Positions 8,027 to 16,277 of a DNA stretch of 64,000 nucleotides are shown here, piece by piece. The stretch comes from Bin5 sp965221345 (GTDB taxonomy: Bacteria > Chloroflexota > Anaerolineae > Caldilineales > Caldilineaceae). Location: contig CBDCSD010000001.1 in NCBI GenBank assembly GCA_965221345.1, positions 1,364,001 to 1,428,000 on the forward strand. Direction: 5' to 3'. The notes under the pieces are model-generated. The model did not search any database. It saw only the letters and a list, made by a program, of their open reading frames with translations, and was not told the origin of the DNA. The position numbers and the translations under genes are program-made. Position 1 is the stretch's first letter, and each line of letters starts with the position of its first letter.

Positions 8027-9658
8027 ATGGCTCAGGCGCTATATCGCAAGTGGCGCAGCCGAACTTTCGATGAAGTGGTGGGGCAGGAACACGTGACTAC
8101 GACCCTGCTCAACGCGTTGCGCGAAGGGCGCGTGGCCCACGCCTATCTGTTTGCGGGCCCGCGCGGCACCGGCAAGACCTCGACCGCCCGTATCCTCGCC
8201 AAGGCCCTGAACTGCACAGATGAAGACAATCAGCCCTGCAACCGCTGCCGCCACTGTAACGCCATCAACCAAGGCCGCATGTTGGACCTGATCGAAATCG
8301 ACGCCGCCAGCAACAACAGTGTCGACGATGTGCGGGAATTACGAGAAAAGGTCGGCTTTCAGCCCAGCGAGTCCCGTTACAAAATCTACATCATCGACGA
8401 AGTGCACATGCTCAGCGCCAGCGCATTCAACGCCCTGCTGAAAACGCTGGAGGAGCCCCCACCTTACGCGCGTTTCGTGTTAGCGACTACCGAACCCCAC
8501 CGCATTCCCGCAACCGTTCTCAGCCGCTGCCAGCGCTTTGATTTCCGCCGTATCCCTGTTGCCGAAATCGCAGCACACTTGACGCATATCGCCGCAGAGG
8601 AGGGCTTCGAGGTTCAAGAAGCTGCCGTTTTCGCGATTGCTCGCAGCGCGCAAGGCTGCATGAGGGATGCGGTCAGCCTGCTCGATCAGATGACCAGTTA
8701 CGGCGCAACCGCGTCGACGGAGGACAGCCCCGCCATCTCCTTGGAACAGGTGCAGCAATTGCTGGGCAGTGTCGCCACCGCTACCGTGGCCGCATTTGTT
8801 GATGCTTTGGCAACCAAAAATGTATCCGCGGGGCTGCAACTGATTCATGACCTGCTGCTGCAAGGCGGCAGCCTGAACGAGTTTGTTGCGCAGGTGATCG
8901 AACACCTGCGGGGCGTAATGCTCATCCAGATGGTCGGAGATGGTGCCCTCCTGGAAGACTGTGCTCCTGATACTGTGCAAACGATGCAGCGGCAGGCCAA
9001 AGACTTATCAAAGTCGGGGACGCTCTGGGCAATCAAACGTTTCAGCGAGGCCGTGTCGGAACTGAAGGGCGGGTTCCAGCCCCAACTACCTCTGGAGTTG
9101 GCGCTCATTGAGGCCATAGAGGGAGGTCAGCAGCAAGCGGCCGCGGCAGCCCCAGCCCAAACCCTGCCTCAGCCGGCGGCACCCACTCCGCCAGCCGTGG
9201 ACAAGAGTGCCGCCCCGCCTGCTTCTCGAGCCAGTAAGAGTCCCGTTGTCGACAGACAAACAACTACACCTCTGGACGCCGAGGCCATGCAGCGACTGAG
9301 AGACCGTTGGGATGAATTCTTGAATACGGTTCGCGACCGGTGCGGACCAAAAGAGCAGGCCTCATTGCGCTCTATACGGGATCTTGCAATCGGCGGAGAT
9401 TCCGTGGCAATGGCCTTTGGCAATAATGTATTCACCCAGGGGGTGATTTCCGAGGCCAAAACGAAAGATACTATCTCTGGCATCCTGGCCGAAATACTGG
9501 GCCAGCAAATAACCCTCATCTGCCAGGGCGGCGACAATGCTACGATCCCCACTGCTGCAGGGCGGGCGGTGGAGGAGAAGCAGCCAGGCGGAGCGGATCC
9601 CCTGCTAGAGTACGCCGTATCCGAATTGGGCGCAGAGGTAAGCGACGGCCGCCGGTAG
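8027..9658 (+). CDS. dnaX: DNA polymerase III subunit gamma/tau
   Basis: 543 aa, the clamp-loader ATPase that opens the beta clamp during replication. The ATG at 8027 is chosen because it has the SD caggaga and starts with the conserved MAQALYRKWR; an in-frame ATG at 7952 is less likely. Walker A GPRGTGKTS is at about residues 44-52, and the zinc-binding cysteines are C63, C71, C74 and C77. Walker B IIDEVHM lies near 122 and the AAA+ lid follows. After residue 370 comes an Ala/Pro-rich linker and a C-terminal tau-like domain. dnaX is followed by ybaB and recR, the classical conserved order for replication and repair genes. The gene looks complete and of normal length. Confidence 0.97.
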   Translation: MAQALYRKWRSRTFDEVVGQEHVTTTLLNALREGRVAHAYLFAGPRGTGKTSTARILAKALNCTDEDNQPCNRCRHCNAINQGRMLDLIEIDAASNNSVDDVRELREKVGFQPSESRYKIYIIDEVHMLSASAFNALLKTLEEPPPYARFVLATTEPHRIPATVLSRCQRFDFRRIPVAEIAAHLTHIAAEEGFEVQEAAVFAIARSAQGCMRDAVSLLDQMTSYGATASTEDSPAISLEQVQQLLGSVATATVAAFVDALATKNVSAGLQLIHDLLLQGGSLNEFVAQVIEHLRGVMLIQMVGDGALLEDCAPDTVQTMQRQAKDLSKSGTLWAIKRFSEAVSELKGGFQPQLPLELALIEAIEGGQQQAAAAAPAQTLPQPAAPTPPAVDKSAAPPASRASKSPVVDRQTTTPLDAEAMQRLRDRWDEFLNTVRDRCGPKEQASLRSIRDLAIGGDSVAMAFGNNVFTQGVISEAKTKDTISGILAEILGQQITLICQGGDNATIPTAAGRAVEEKQPGGADPLLEYAVSELGAEVSDGRR

Positions 9659-9708
9659 CAGGCGGTCCTGATGGCACATTCATAAATCTAGCATTGGGAG
9701 TGAAATCC

Positions 9709-10107
9709 ATGGCGAAAAAGAATAAGAATCGTAGAACCAGGAGCGGCACAAATCCATTTGGCGGCGGTGCCGCAGGTTTACCCGCTGGCGGATCGCAAGG
9801 CGGCGGCGATCTGGCCGCCCGCGTGCGCAAGATGCAGGGCGATATGGAGAAGGCGCAAGAAGAGTTGGCCGACGAGATAGTGACAGGCAGTGCCGGCGGC
9901 GGTATGGTTGAAGTTGATATGGACGGCCATCAAGCAGTGCAGGCGTTGCGTGTCAATCCGGAGGTGGTCGATCCAGAAGACGTGGAGATGCTGGAAGACC
10001 TGCTCATGGCCGCAATAGGCGACGCCTCAGAAAAAGTAAAATCTCTGACCGAAGAGCGCATGGGCGGATTTGCCGATGGGCTCAATATCCCTGGCATGGG
10101 CTTCTAG
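9709..10107 (+). CDS. ybaB: YbaB/EbfC family nucleoid-associated protein
   Basis: 132 aa from the ATG at 9709, which has the SD gggag; an in-frame TTG at 9694 is the alternative. The core (about residues 35-130) matches YbaB/EbfC: an N-terminal amphipathic helix (RVRKMQGDMEKAQEEL), then the hydrophobic strands around GGGMVEVDMDG and the C-terminal helix DLLMAAIGDASEKV. These are small dimeric DNA-binding proteins. Unusually, the N-terminus has a basic KKNKNRR stretch and a Gly-rich linker of about 30 residues, a possible extra DNA-contact tail. Its position between dnaX and recR is the typical one. Confidence 0.93.
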   Translation: MAKKNKNRRTRSGTNPFGGGAAGLPAGGSQGGGDLAARVRKMQGDMEKAQEELADEIVTGSAGGGMVEVDMDGHQAVQALRVNPEVVDPEDVEMLEDLLMAAIGDASEKVKSLTEERMGGFADGLNIPGMGF

Positions 10108-10114
10108 GATCGCG

Positions 10115-10741
10115 ATGCAGCCGCTTGCACAGCCTGTCTCAAATCTGATCGACGCCTTCAGCCGCCTGCCGGGCATCGGGCCAAAGTCTGCCTCACGCCT
10201 GGCCTATTTCCTCCTGCGTAGCGATGGGGAAATCTCGCTCTCGTTGGCGGCCGCGCTGCAAGAGTTAAAAGCCAATACGCTCTTCTGCGGCGTCTGTCAC
10301 AACATCGCCGACAGAGACCCCTGCGCAATCTGCGACAGTGAACAGCGCGACCGGTCGATCATCTGTGTGGTCGAAGAGCCGCTCGACGTCCAGGCCATCG
10401 AGCGCACCGGTACCTACCACGGGTTGTATCATGTCCTGCATGGGGCGATCTCGCCGGTAGAGGGAGTTGGCCCCGACGATCTGAAGCTTCGGGAACTGCT
10501 CGATCGGCTGCGGCGCGACCATGCCGGCGATCCAACTGAAGACGGTGAGACGCAAGAACTGCTGGTGGCGACCAACCCAAATCTTGAAGGAGAAGCCACC
10601 GCCATGTACATTGCCAGACTCATCAAGCCCTTGGGCGTGCGCGTGACCCGTCTTGCACGGGGCCTGCCCACCGGCGGCGATCTCGAATATGCCGATGAAA
10701 TGACCCTGAGCAACGCCCTGGCAGGGCGGCTGGATATGTAA
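10115..10741 (+). CDS. recR: Recombination protein RecR
   Basis: 208 aa. RecR acts with RecF and RecO to load RecA on gapped DNA. The start at 10115 gives MQPLAQPVSNLIDAFSRLPGIG, where the helix-hairpin-helix motif sits at once. A four-cysteine zinc finger follows (C58, C61, C70, C73), then a TOPRIM domain beginning at IICVVEEPLD. The C-terminal ATP-loop segment (RGLPTGGDLEYAD) is intact. The start codon lies 7 nt after the ybaB stop. The gene is complete and normal in length. Confidence 0.97.
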   Translation: MQPLAQPVSNLIDAFSRLPGIGPKSASRLAYFLLRSDGEISLSLAAALQELKANTLFCGVCHNIADRDPCAICDSEQRDRSIICVVEEPLDVQAIERTGTYHGLYHVLHGAISPVEGVGPDDLKLRELLDRLRRDHAGDPTEDGETQELLVATNPNLEGEATAMYIARLIKPLGVRVTRLARGLPTGGDLEYADEMTLSNALAGRLDM

Positions 10742-10781
10742 ACCGCACCGCCAGCGCTGCACGCCAAAAAGGTGTATCGAG

Positions 10782-12518
10782 ATGGCTGATTCTAGAGGCA
10801 AGCAGCAAGCCAACGGCTTGCAGACCTCCCCCATCCCCAACAAGCTGACCACTCTGAAACAGACCTGGCAGGAAAACACCCTGGCCCCGGTGGTGAGGCG
10901 GTTCCCCGAACGCAAAGAGCGCTTCACGACCAGCAGCCCCTCCATCGTCATCCAGCCTCTCTACTCACCCTCCGAGGAGGCAACGACCGAGAAAAGCGCC
11001 GCCGACTACATGCAGAAACTCGGCTTCCCCGGTGAATTCCCTTTCACCCGCGGTGTGCAGCCAAATATGTATCGTGGCCGCCTCTGGACCATGCGCCAGT
11101 ACGCCGGCTTCGGCTCGGCAACAGAGAGCAACCGGCGCTACCACTACCTGATCGAGCAGGGGCAGACCGGTCTTTCCGTTGCCTTCGACCTCCCCACTCA
11201 AATCGGCTACGACGCCGACCACGATCTTGCTCTGGGTGAAGTGGGAAAAGTCGGCGTCTCCATCAGCAGTTTGCAGGACATGCGCACCCTCCTCCAGGGC
11301 ATCCCGCTGGACAAAGTCAGCGTCAGCATGACGATTAACGCGCCGGCCGCTATCCTTCTGGCAATGGTAGTTGCAGTCGCCAAAGAGCAGGGGGTACCCC
11401 TGGAGAAACTGCGTGGCACGGTACAGAACGATATTTTGAAGGAGTACATCGCCCGCGGCACCTACATCTTCCCGCCGCTGCCCTCGATGCGCCTCATGAC
11501 CGATCTATTCAGCTACTGTGCCGCCCACGTGCCCAGATGGAATACCATATCGGTCAGTGGCTATCACATTCGCGAAGCCGGCAGCAGCGCCGTCCAGGAG
11601 GTTGCTTTCACACTGGCCAACGCCCTCGAATACGTGCATCAGGCGATCAAGGTCGGTCTTGACGTGGACCGGTTTGCCTCCCAAATCAGCTTCTTCTTCA
11701 ACGCCCACAATGACTTTCTGGAAGAGGTGGCCAAGTTCCGCGCGGCCCGTCGACTGTGGGCAAAGCTGATGCGGCAGCGTTTCAACGCGACCGACCCAAT
11801 GAGCTGGCGGCTTCGCTTTCACACCCAGACCGGCGGCAGCACCTTGACCACGCAACAGCCGGACAACAACATTGTCCGCGTAACGGTTCAGGCCCTGGCA
11901 GCGATACTCGGCGGCACCCAGAGCCTGCACACAAATTCAAAGGACGAGGCCCTTTCGTTGCCAACCGAAAAGGCGGTCGAAATCGCCTTGCGCACACAAC
12001 AGATTCTGGCCGGCGAAAGCGGGGTGGGCGATGTCGTAGATCCGCTTGGCGGCAGTTACTATATTGAATGGCTGACCGACGAAATCGAACGCCAGGTTTG
12101 CGACTACCTCGAGCGCATCGACGAAATGGGCGGGGCAATGCAGGCGGTTGCAGACGGATTCATTCAACGCGAGATACAAGAATCCGCTTACGCAGCCTTG
12201 CGCGCTGTCGAGAGCGGCGCACAGACCGTTGTCGGCGTCAATCGCTACCAGGGCGGGGCTGTGCTCCCCGAAGAAACCCTGCACGTCGACGAGGCCGTGC
12301 AGAATGAGCAGATCGCCGCGCTGGCCTCTCTGCGCGCCAGCCGTGATCAGTCTGAGGTTACCGCCATCCTGCAGCGCATAGAGCAGGCCGCGCGCGCTGC
12401 CGACGAGCCGCTGATGCCGCTCTTTGTGGAGGCGGTCGAGAACGATGCCACAGTCGGCGAAATTTGCGACGCTCTCAGGGCGGTTTTCGGCGAGTATCAA
12501 CCTGCAAGCTGGGTGTAA
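10782..12518 (+). CDS. Methylmalonyl-CoA mutase large-subunit-type catalytic protein
   Basis: 578 aa, the TIM-barrel catalytic part of an adenosylcobalamin-dependent acyl-CoA mutase, which interconverts methylmalonyl-CoA and succinyl-CoA. Family marks include RGVQPNMYRGR near residue 90, RQYAGFGSA near 105, FDLPTQIGYD near 135 and HTQTGGSTLT in the second half. The B12-binding domain (DxHxxG) is absent, so a separate small subunit must supply it; none is in this window. The neighbouring epimerase gene (14824-15267) supports a methylmalonyl-CoA role. Isobutyryl-CoA mutase and related mutases share this layout and cannot be excluded. The ATG follows recR by 40 nt. Confidence 0.9.
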   Translation: MADSRGKQQANGLQTSPIPNKLTTLKQTWQENTLAPVVRRFPERKERFTTSSPSIVIQPLYSPSEEATTEKSAADYMQKLGFPGEFPFTRGVQPNMYRGRLWTMRQYAGFGSATESNRRYHYLIEQGQTGLSVAFDLPTQIGYDADHDLALGEVGKVGVSISSLQDMRTLLQGIPLDKVSVSMTINAPAAILLAMVVAVAKEQGVPLEKLRGTVQNDILKEYIARGTYIFPPLPSMRLMTDLFSYCAAHVPRWNTISVSGYHIREAGSSAVQEVAFTLANALEYVHQAIKVGLDVDRFASQISFFFNAHNDFLEEVAKFRAARRLWAKLMRQRFNATDPMSWRLRFHTQTGGSTLTTQQPDNNIVRVTVQALAAILGGTQSLHTNSKDEALSLPTEKAVEIALRTQQILAGESGVGDVVDPLGGSYYIEWLTDEIERQVCDYLERIDEMGGAMQAVADGFIQREIQESAYAALRAVESGAQTVVGVNRYQGGAVLPEETLHVDEAVQNEQIAALASLRASRDQSEVTAILQRIEQAARAADEPLMPLFVEAVENDATVGEICDALRAVFGEYQPASWV

Positions 12519-13005
12519 TGCAGAAGCAACCCAATAGCTCTTTCTGCTTTGTCTGCGGCCTGGAAAACGTGGCCGGCGTAAAGGTGCGATTCTATGAAAC
12601 TATCGCCGCCGACGGCGTCGCCGAAATCCTGGCCCGCTTCTCTGGTCAACCGTGCCATCTGGGCTACCCGGGGCGCATGCACGGTGGTGTCCTCACCGGC
12701 GTCCTTGACGAGACGATCGCCCGTGCAATCAACTACGGTCAGGTGTGGACGTGGAGAGATGGGGCAACACCGCGGAGCTGAATACGAGGTTTCTGCAGCC
12801 GGTGCCGCTCGAAGTCGAAATCAGCGCCCGCGGACGCGTACTCTCTCACAACCGGCGCATGTTCACCGGCAGCGGCGAAATCTGTCTCCCCGACGGCACA
12901 GTCGCGGTGCGCGCCGAGGGAAAGTTCCTGAAGCTGTCCCTCAGAGCCATCTCCGGGGCTGAAGTGGAATTACCCGGCTGGCGCCTATACGAGGATGAGG
13001 AGTGA
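12518..13005 (+). pseudogene. Hotdog-fold (PaaI-like) thioesterase with frameshift
   Basis: The ATG at 12518 overlaps the mutase stop (TAATG). The first frame encodes about 80 residues including CFVCG near the N-terminus and the hotdog helix MHGGVLTGVLDETIA. It then goes out of frame at about 12740-12747 and stops at 12781. The continuing hotdog strands (WGNTAELNTRFLQPVPLEVE) are in another frame that runs to 13005. Removing two bases, or adding one, in the gtgtgg tract restores a protein of about 160 aa. An intact copy would hydrolyse small acyl-CoA thioesters, in line with the acyl-CoA genes around it. Real mutation or assembly error cannot be told apart from the sequence. Confidence 0.75.
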
Positions 13006-13008
13006 ATT

Positions 13009-14106
13009 GTGCTCGACAGCATCACTGTGAAGGGTTTCAAGAGCATTGCTTCTATTCAGGACCTGAAACTCGGCCCGATAAACGTCTTCATCGGCCCGAA
13101 TGGGTCAGGAAAGTCGAACTTCATTGGCGTTTTCTCCTTCCTGAATGCCATCCGGTCCGGGCGAATTCAGGAGTTTGTTTTGCGCTCTGGTGGCGCGGAC
13201 AGGATTCTTCATTTCGGGTCTAGGACAACCAAGCACTTGTCAGTTAATGTCTCGTTTCAAAACAGAGATTTCCAGTATCGTATTCAGATGGCTGCGACAG
13301 AGACCGACTCTCTCTATCGTCTCGAAGAGAGGGTAAGTGATGGACGCATTAGTATTTTCGAGAGTTCGAACGGGAGAGGTACTCTTGGCAAAAGCGAAAC
13401 CTTTTTCGGTGACCCGAACGAAGACGAGCTCATAAGGCATGCCCAAAACGCTCTTGATGGCTGGCGGGTTCATCACTTCTACGACGCAGGCTCCACCTCT
13501 CCCATGAGGAAAACCACTAATGTCAATGACAACCGCTATCTCCGCCCGGACGCTTCCAATCTGGCCGCTTTTCTGTTCTTATTAAGACTGAAGCACGAAA
13601 ATGAATATGACTTGATCCGTCGCACTGTAAAACTCGTCGCCCCCTTTTTCGATGACTTTCTCCTTCAACCACTGGCACTGAATGAAGAAACGATCCGCAT
13701 GGAGTGGAGACATAAAGGAACAGACGCTTATTTTGACGGTGCCTCGTTCTCCGATGGCACATTGCGGTTTATCGCCTTGGCCACACTGCTGCTCCAGCCG
13801 GAGCCTCTCCGACCTCCTACCGTAATCATAGACGAGCCGGAGTTGGGGCTGCACCCCTATGCCATCACGCTTTTTGCATCACTCGTAAAACAGGCGTCCG
13901 TCAATACGCAAATCATTCTTGCAACGCAATCGTCACTTCTTCTCGATCACTTCCAACCTGAAGATGTGCTCGTGGCTGACCGTGTGGACGGGCAAACGCA
14001 GTTCAGTCGCCTCGATGCGGACAGCCTGAAAAACTGGTTGAATGACTACAGCCTCGGCCAACTGTGGGAAAAGAATGAAATCGGTGGGCGCCCGTCGCAT
14101 GAGTAG
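13009..14106 (+). CDS. AAA_21/OLD-like ABC ATPase, second copy
   Basis: 365 aa from a GTG that lies 3 nt after the thioesterase stop. The N-terminus MLDSITVKGFKSI leads into Walker A GPNGSGKSN (about residues 28-36). A signature region SFSDGTLRF lies near residue 245 and Walker B IIDEPELGLHP near 273. The H-loop position reads ATQSSLLLD, with Gln where the first copy has His. The C-terminus W-L-x-x-Y-S-L-x-Q-L-W and GGRP is shared with the ATPase at 50640, so those two are close paralogues. Such ATPases are sensors or motors of two-gene conflict systems. Composition is AT-richer than the flanking metabolic genes. The next gene, a DUF4276-type protein, starts 15 nt downstream. Confidence 0.92.
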   Translation: MLDSITVKGFKSIASIQDLKLGPINVFIGPNGSGKSNFIGVFSFLNAIRSGRIQEFVLRSGGADRILHFGSRTTKHLSVNVSFQNRDFQYRIQMAATETDSLYRLEERVSDGRISIFESSNGRGTLGKSETFFGDPNEDELIRHAQNALDGWRVHHFYDAGSTSPMRKTTNVNDNRYLRPDASNLAAFLFLLRLKHENEYDLIRRTVKLVAPFFDDFLLQPLALNEETIRMEWRHKGTDAYFDGASFSDGTLRFIALATLLLQPEPLRPPTVIIDEPELGLHPYAITLFASLVKQASVNTQIILATQSSLLLDHFQPEDVLVADRVDGQTQFSRLDADSLKNWLNDYSLGQLWEKNEIGGRPSHE

Positions 14107-14121
14107 CTAGAGAACGCTAAC

Positions 14122-14814
14122 GTGACCAGGTTGCTCATCCATGTTGAGGGCCAAACAGAAGAGAGTTTCGTAAAAGAGCTACTCGCTCCATACCTCAGCT
14201 CCAAAGGCTGCACCATGATCACTGCCCGCATTGTTGGTAACGCCCGTCAGCGTGACCGACGTGGTGGAATCAAACCCTGGCCGGCAGTGAGAGAAGGCAT
14301 CCTCCATCACCTGAAGCAAGACGCCGGTTGCCTGGTCAGCACGATGGTTGACTACTATGGACTCCCGCAGGGCGGTGCAAGCGCATGGCCTGGACGCAAA
14401 GCAGCAACAGCTACTGTATATTCTGACAAAGCAAATAATATTGAGGACGCCTTATTGGCAGATGTTTGCCAGCACATGGAAGGCAGCTTCAATCCCAATA
14501 GGTTTGTTCCATACGTGATGATGCACGAGTTTGAAGCAATGCTCTCTAGCGACTGCGTTGCGTTTAGTCGTGGGTTCGACATTCCTTCCTTGGCCGGCCA
14601 ATTTCAGGCCGTTCGAGACTCTTTCGGAAGCCCTGAAGAAATTGACGACTCGCCCCAGACTGCTCCTTCCAAACGCGTCGAAAATCTGGTTCCCCGCTAT
14701 AACAAGCCGCTGTTTGGGACACTGGCTGCACTGGAAATCGGTCTCGAAGCCATCCGCAGAGAGTGCCCGTACTTTCGAAGCTGGTTAGCTCGCTTGGAAG
14801 CAGGGCCCGGATAG
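14122..14814 (+). CDS. DUF4276 family TOPRIM-like protein
   Basis: 230 aa from a GTG 15 nt behind the ATPase gene. The N-terminus has the DUF4276 hallmark LLIHVEGQTEESFV, followed by TMVDYYGLP near residue 77 and MMHEFEAMLSSD near 135. Glu-then-Asp spacing is that of a divalent-metal TOPRIM-like site. DUF4276 genes are commonly found beside AAA_21 ATPases, and the pair is suspected to be a defence module in which this protein is the nuclease-like effector. The family match is strong by motif, while the activity is inferred. Only 9 nt separate it from the epimerase gene. Confidence 0.85.
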   Translation: MTRLLIHVEGQTEESFVKELLAPYLSSKGCTMITARIVGNARQRDRRGGIKPWPAVREGILHHLKQDAGCLVSTMVDYYGLPQGGASAWPGRKAATATVYSDKANNIEDALLADVCQHMEGSFNPNRFVPYVMMHEFEAMLSSDCVAFSRGFDIPSLAGQFQAVRDSFGSPEEIDDSPQTAPSKRVENLVPRYNKPLFGTLAALEIGLEAIRRECPYFRSWLARLEAGPG

Positions 14815-14823
14815 GGCGAAAAA

Positions 14824-15267
14824 ATGAACGTTCAAGACCCCATGCAACTAACCGACGCCCAAATCGACCACGTCGGCATCGTCGTCCAAAACCTCGACGA
14901 TGCCCTCGCAACCTACTGCGACATCCTCGGCTTCCGCCTCCTGGAACGGCTCGACGCGCCCGCTCACGGCGTCGAGCTCGCCTTTCTTGATGCCGGCCAC
15001 AGCACGATTGAACTCCTGTCACCCACCGACGAACAGAGCGGAACCGCCCGCTTCCTGGCGCGGCGAGGAGAAGGCGCGCACCACGTCTGCTTCGCCGTGA
15101 CCGACATAGCGCAGACCCTGGAAGATCTGCGCGCCCGCGGTGTCCGCCTGATCGACGAAACGCCCCGCCGCGGTGTCCACGGTCTCGTAGCTTTCATCCA
15201 TCCGCAGGCCGCGCATGGCGTCATGATTGAACTGCTGCAGAAAGACGGGACACTTCAGCTCGAATGA
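14824..15267 (+). CDS. mce: Methylmalonyl-CoA epimerase (VOC superfamily)
   Basis: 147 aa. Epimerises (S)- and (R)-methylmalonyl-CoA so that the mutase can use the product of propionyl-CoA carboxylation. Two beta-alpha-beta-beta-beta VOC modules are visible. The metal ligands fit IDHVGI (His near residue 16), AHHVCF (His near 90) and MIELL (Glu near 141). The mutase lies 2.3 kb upstream on the same strand, with the ATPase/DUF4276 pair and the broken thioesterase wedged between. The start could also be the internal ATG at 14842. The stop overlaps the next gene by 4 nt (ATGA). Confidence 0.9.
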   Translation: MNVQDPMQLTDAQIDHVGIVVQNLDDALATYCDILGFRLLERLDAPAHGVELAFLDAGHSTIELLSPTDEQSGTARFLARRGEGAHHVCFAVTDIAQTLEDLRARGVRLIDETPRRGVHGLVAFIHPQAAHGVMIELLQKDGTLQLE

Positions 15268-16073
15268 CTCCCCCCCGTTTCGGTCAACCACCAGCCATTC
15301 GCACGCAACTCTCCCACTGGAACGACGTCATCGACGGCCGCCTGGCTGCCAACCGCGCCGAAGACGCCCTTCCGTTGATTCGCGTTGTCCTCAAAAGCCT
15401 GCCCCGACACCTGCCAACCTACTTTCGCCTCCTCCAGGTCGTCTGGATGCTGAGCCGGTGGCAGGAAGGCCGAGACTTGGCGCTACGCTTGCTGAGTGCC
15501 GATCCCGGCAGCGAACTGGCCTGGGCCGTGCTGGCCAGATGTGCTGAGGCCGACGGCGAATTGGCCCTAGCACAACGCTATTGGACACTAGCGCTCGAAA
15601 ACGCGCCCTATAACCGCCCCATCCGCCAAGGGCTGTCCCGCACCCTCCTGAGGCAAAAACGCCCTCTGATGCTAACGCGGCCTGCTCTGGCGACTCTGTA
15701 CCGGATGGGTGGGCGCTGGCAAAGGGCCATTCGCATCTACGCCGAGTTGACCGAAGAGGAACCGGGCCGGCTCGACTTTCGCAGCAATCTTCTCGAAGCC
15801 ACTTGGCACTGCGGTCAAACAGAGGAGGCGCTGCACTTGGCGCGTTATCTGGTATCGCTAAACCCCAACCTGCTACTGGGTTGGGTCGTTTCAGCCCGGA
15901 TCGGCGATGAAGACGACAAGGCGCTGGCCAGGGCGCCGCTTGTGGCCCTGGACCCCGACGGAGAGTACGCCATCACACGATTCGCCGACAAGAACGCCTT
16001 CGCCATCCCTACCGACATCTCCGTCTCCCCGGAAGACGCGGCCCTCTTAAGCGCAGCAAGGAAATCCTTGTAG
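15264..16073 (+). CDS. TPR-like repeat protein
   Basis: 269 aa, translationally coupled to the epimerase gene by an ATGA overlap. Residues about 25-200 form degenerate TPR helical pairs (EDALPLIRVVLKSLPRHLPTYF; GRWQRAIRIYAELTEEEPGR). No catalytic motif, signal peptide or membrane helix is seen. It probably acts as a cytoplasmic scaffold; the function is unknown. It appears to be the last gene of the rightward run that starts at dnaX, since the next gene begins 204 nt further on. Confidence 0.75.
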   Translation: MTPPRFGQPPAIRTQLSHWNDVIDGRLAANRAEDALPLIRVVLKSLPRHLPTYFRLLQVVWMLSRWQEGRDLALRLLSADPGSELAWAVLARCAEADGELALAQRYWTLALENAPYNRPIRQGLSRTLLRQKRPLMLTRPALATLYRMGGRWQRAIRIYAELTEEEPGRLDFRSNLLEATWHCGQTEEALHLARYLVSLNPNLLLGWVVSARIGDEDDKALARAPLVALDPDGEYAITRFADKNAFAIPTDISVSPEDAALLSAARKSL

Positions 16074-16277
16074 CGGCCCTCCGGGCGTGCCGAAATCTGC
16101 CCAAATTCCAACAATACCCTCATCCTACGATTTTCTTGTCAAAACGGAAGCTCTGCGGTACGCTGCTGCAAAGACGGGGCGGCTGGGACTGCGTCTGCTG
16201 AACGGTCCTGAAACGGACGCGGCAATATCCTGGTCGTCTTTCTCCTGAAACATCTTGGTACAAAGAAGGAGCATTTT

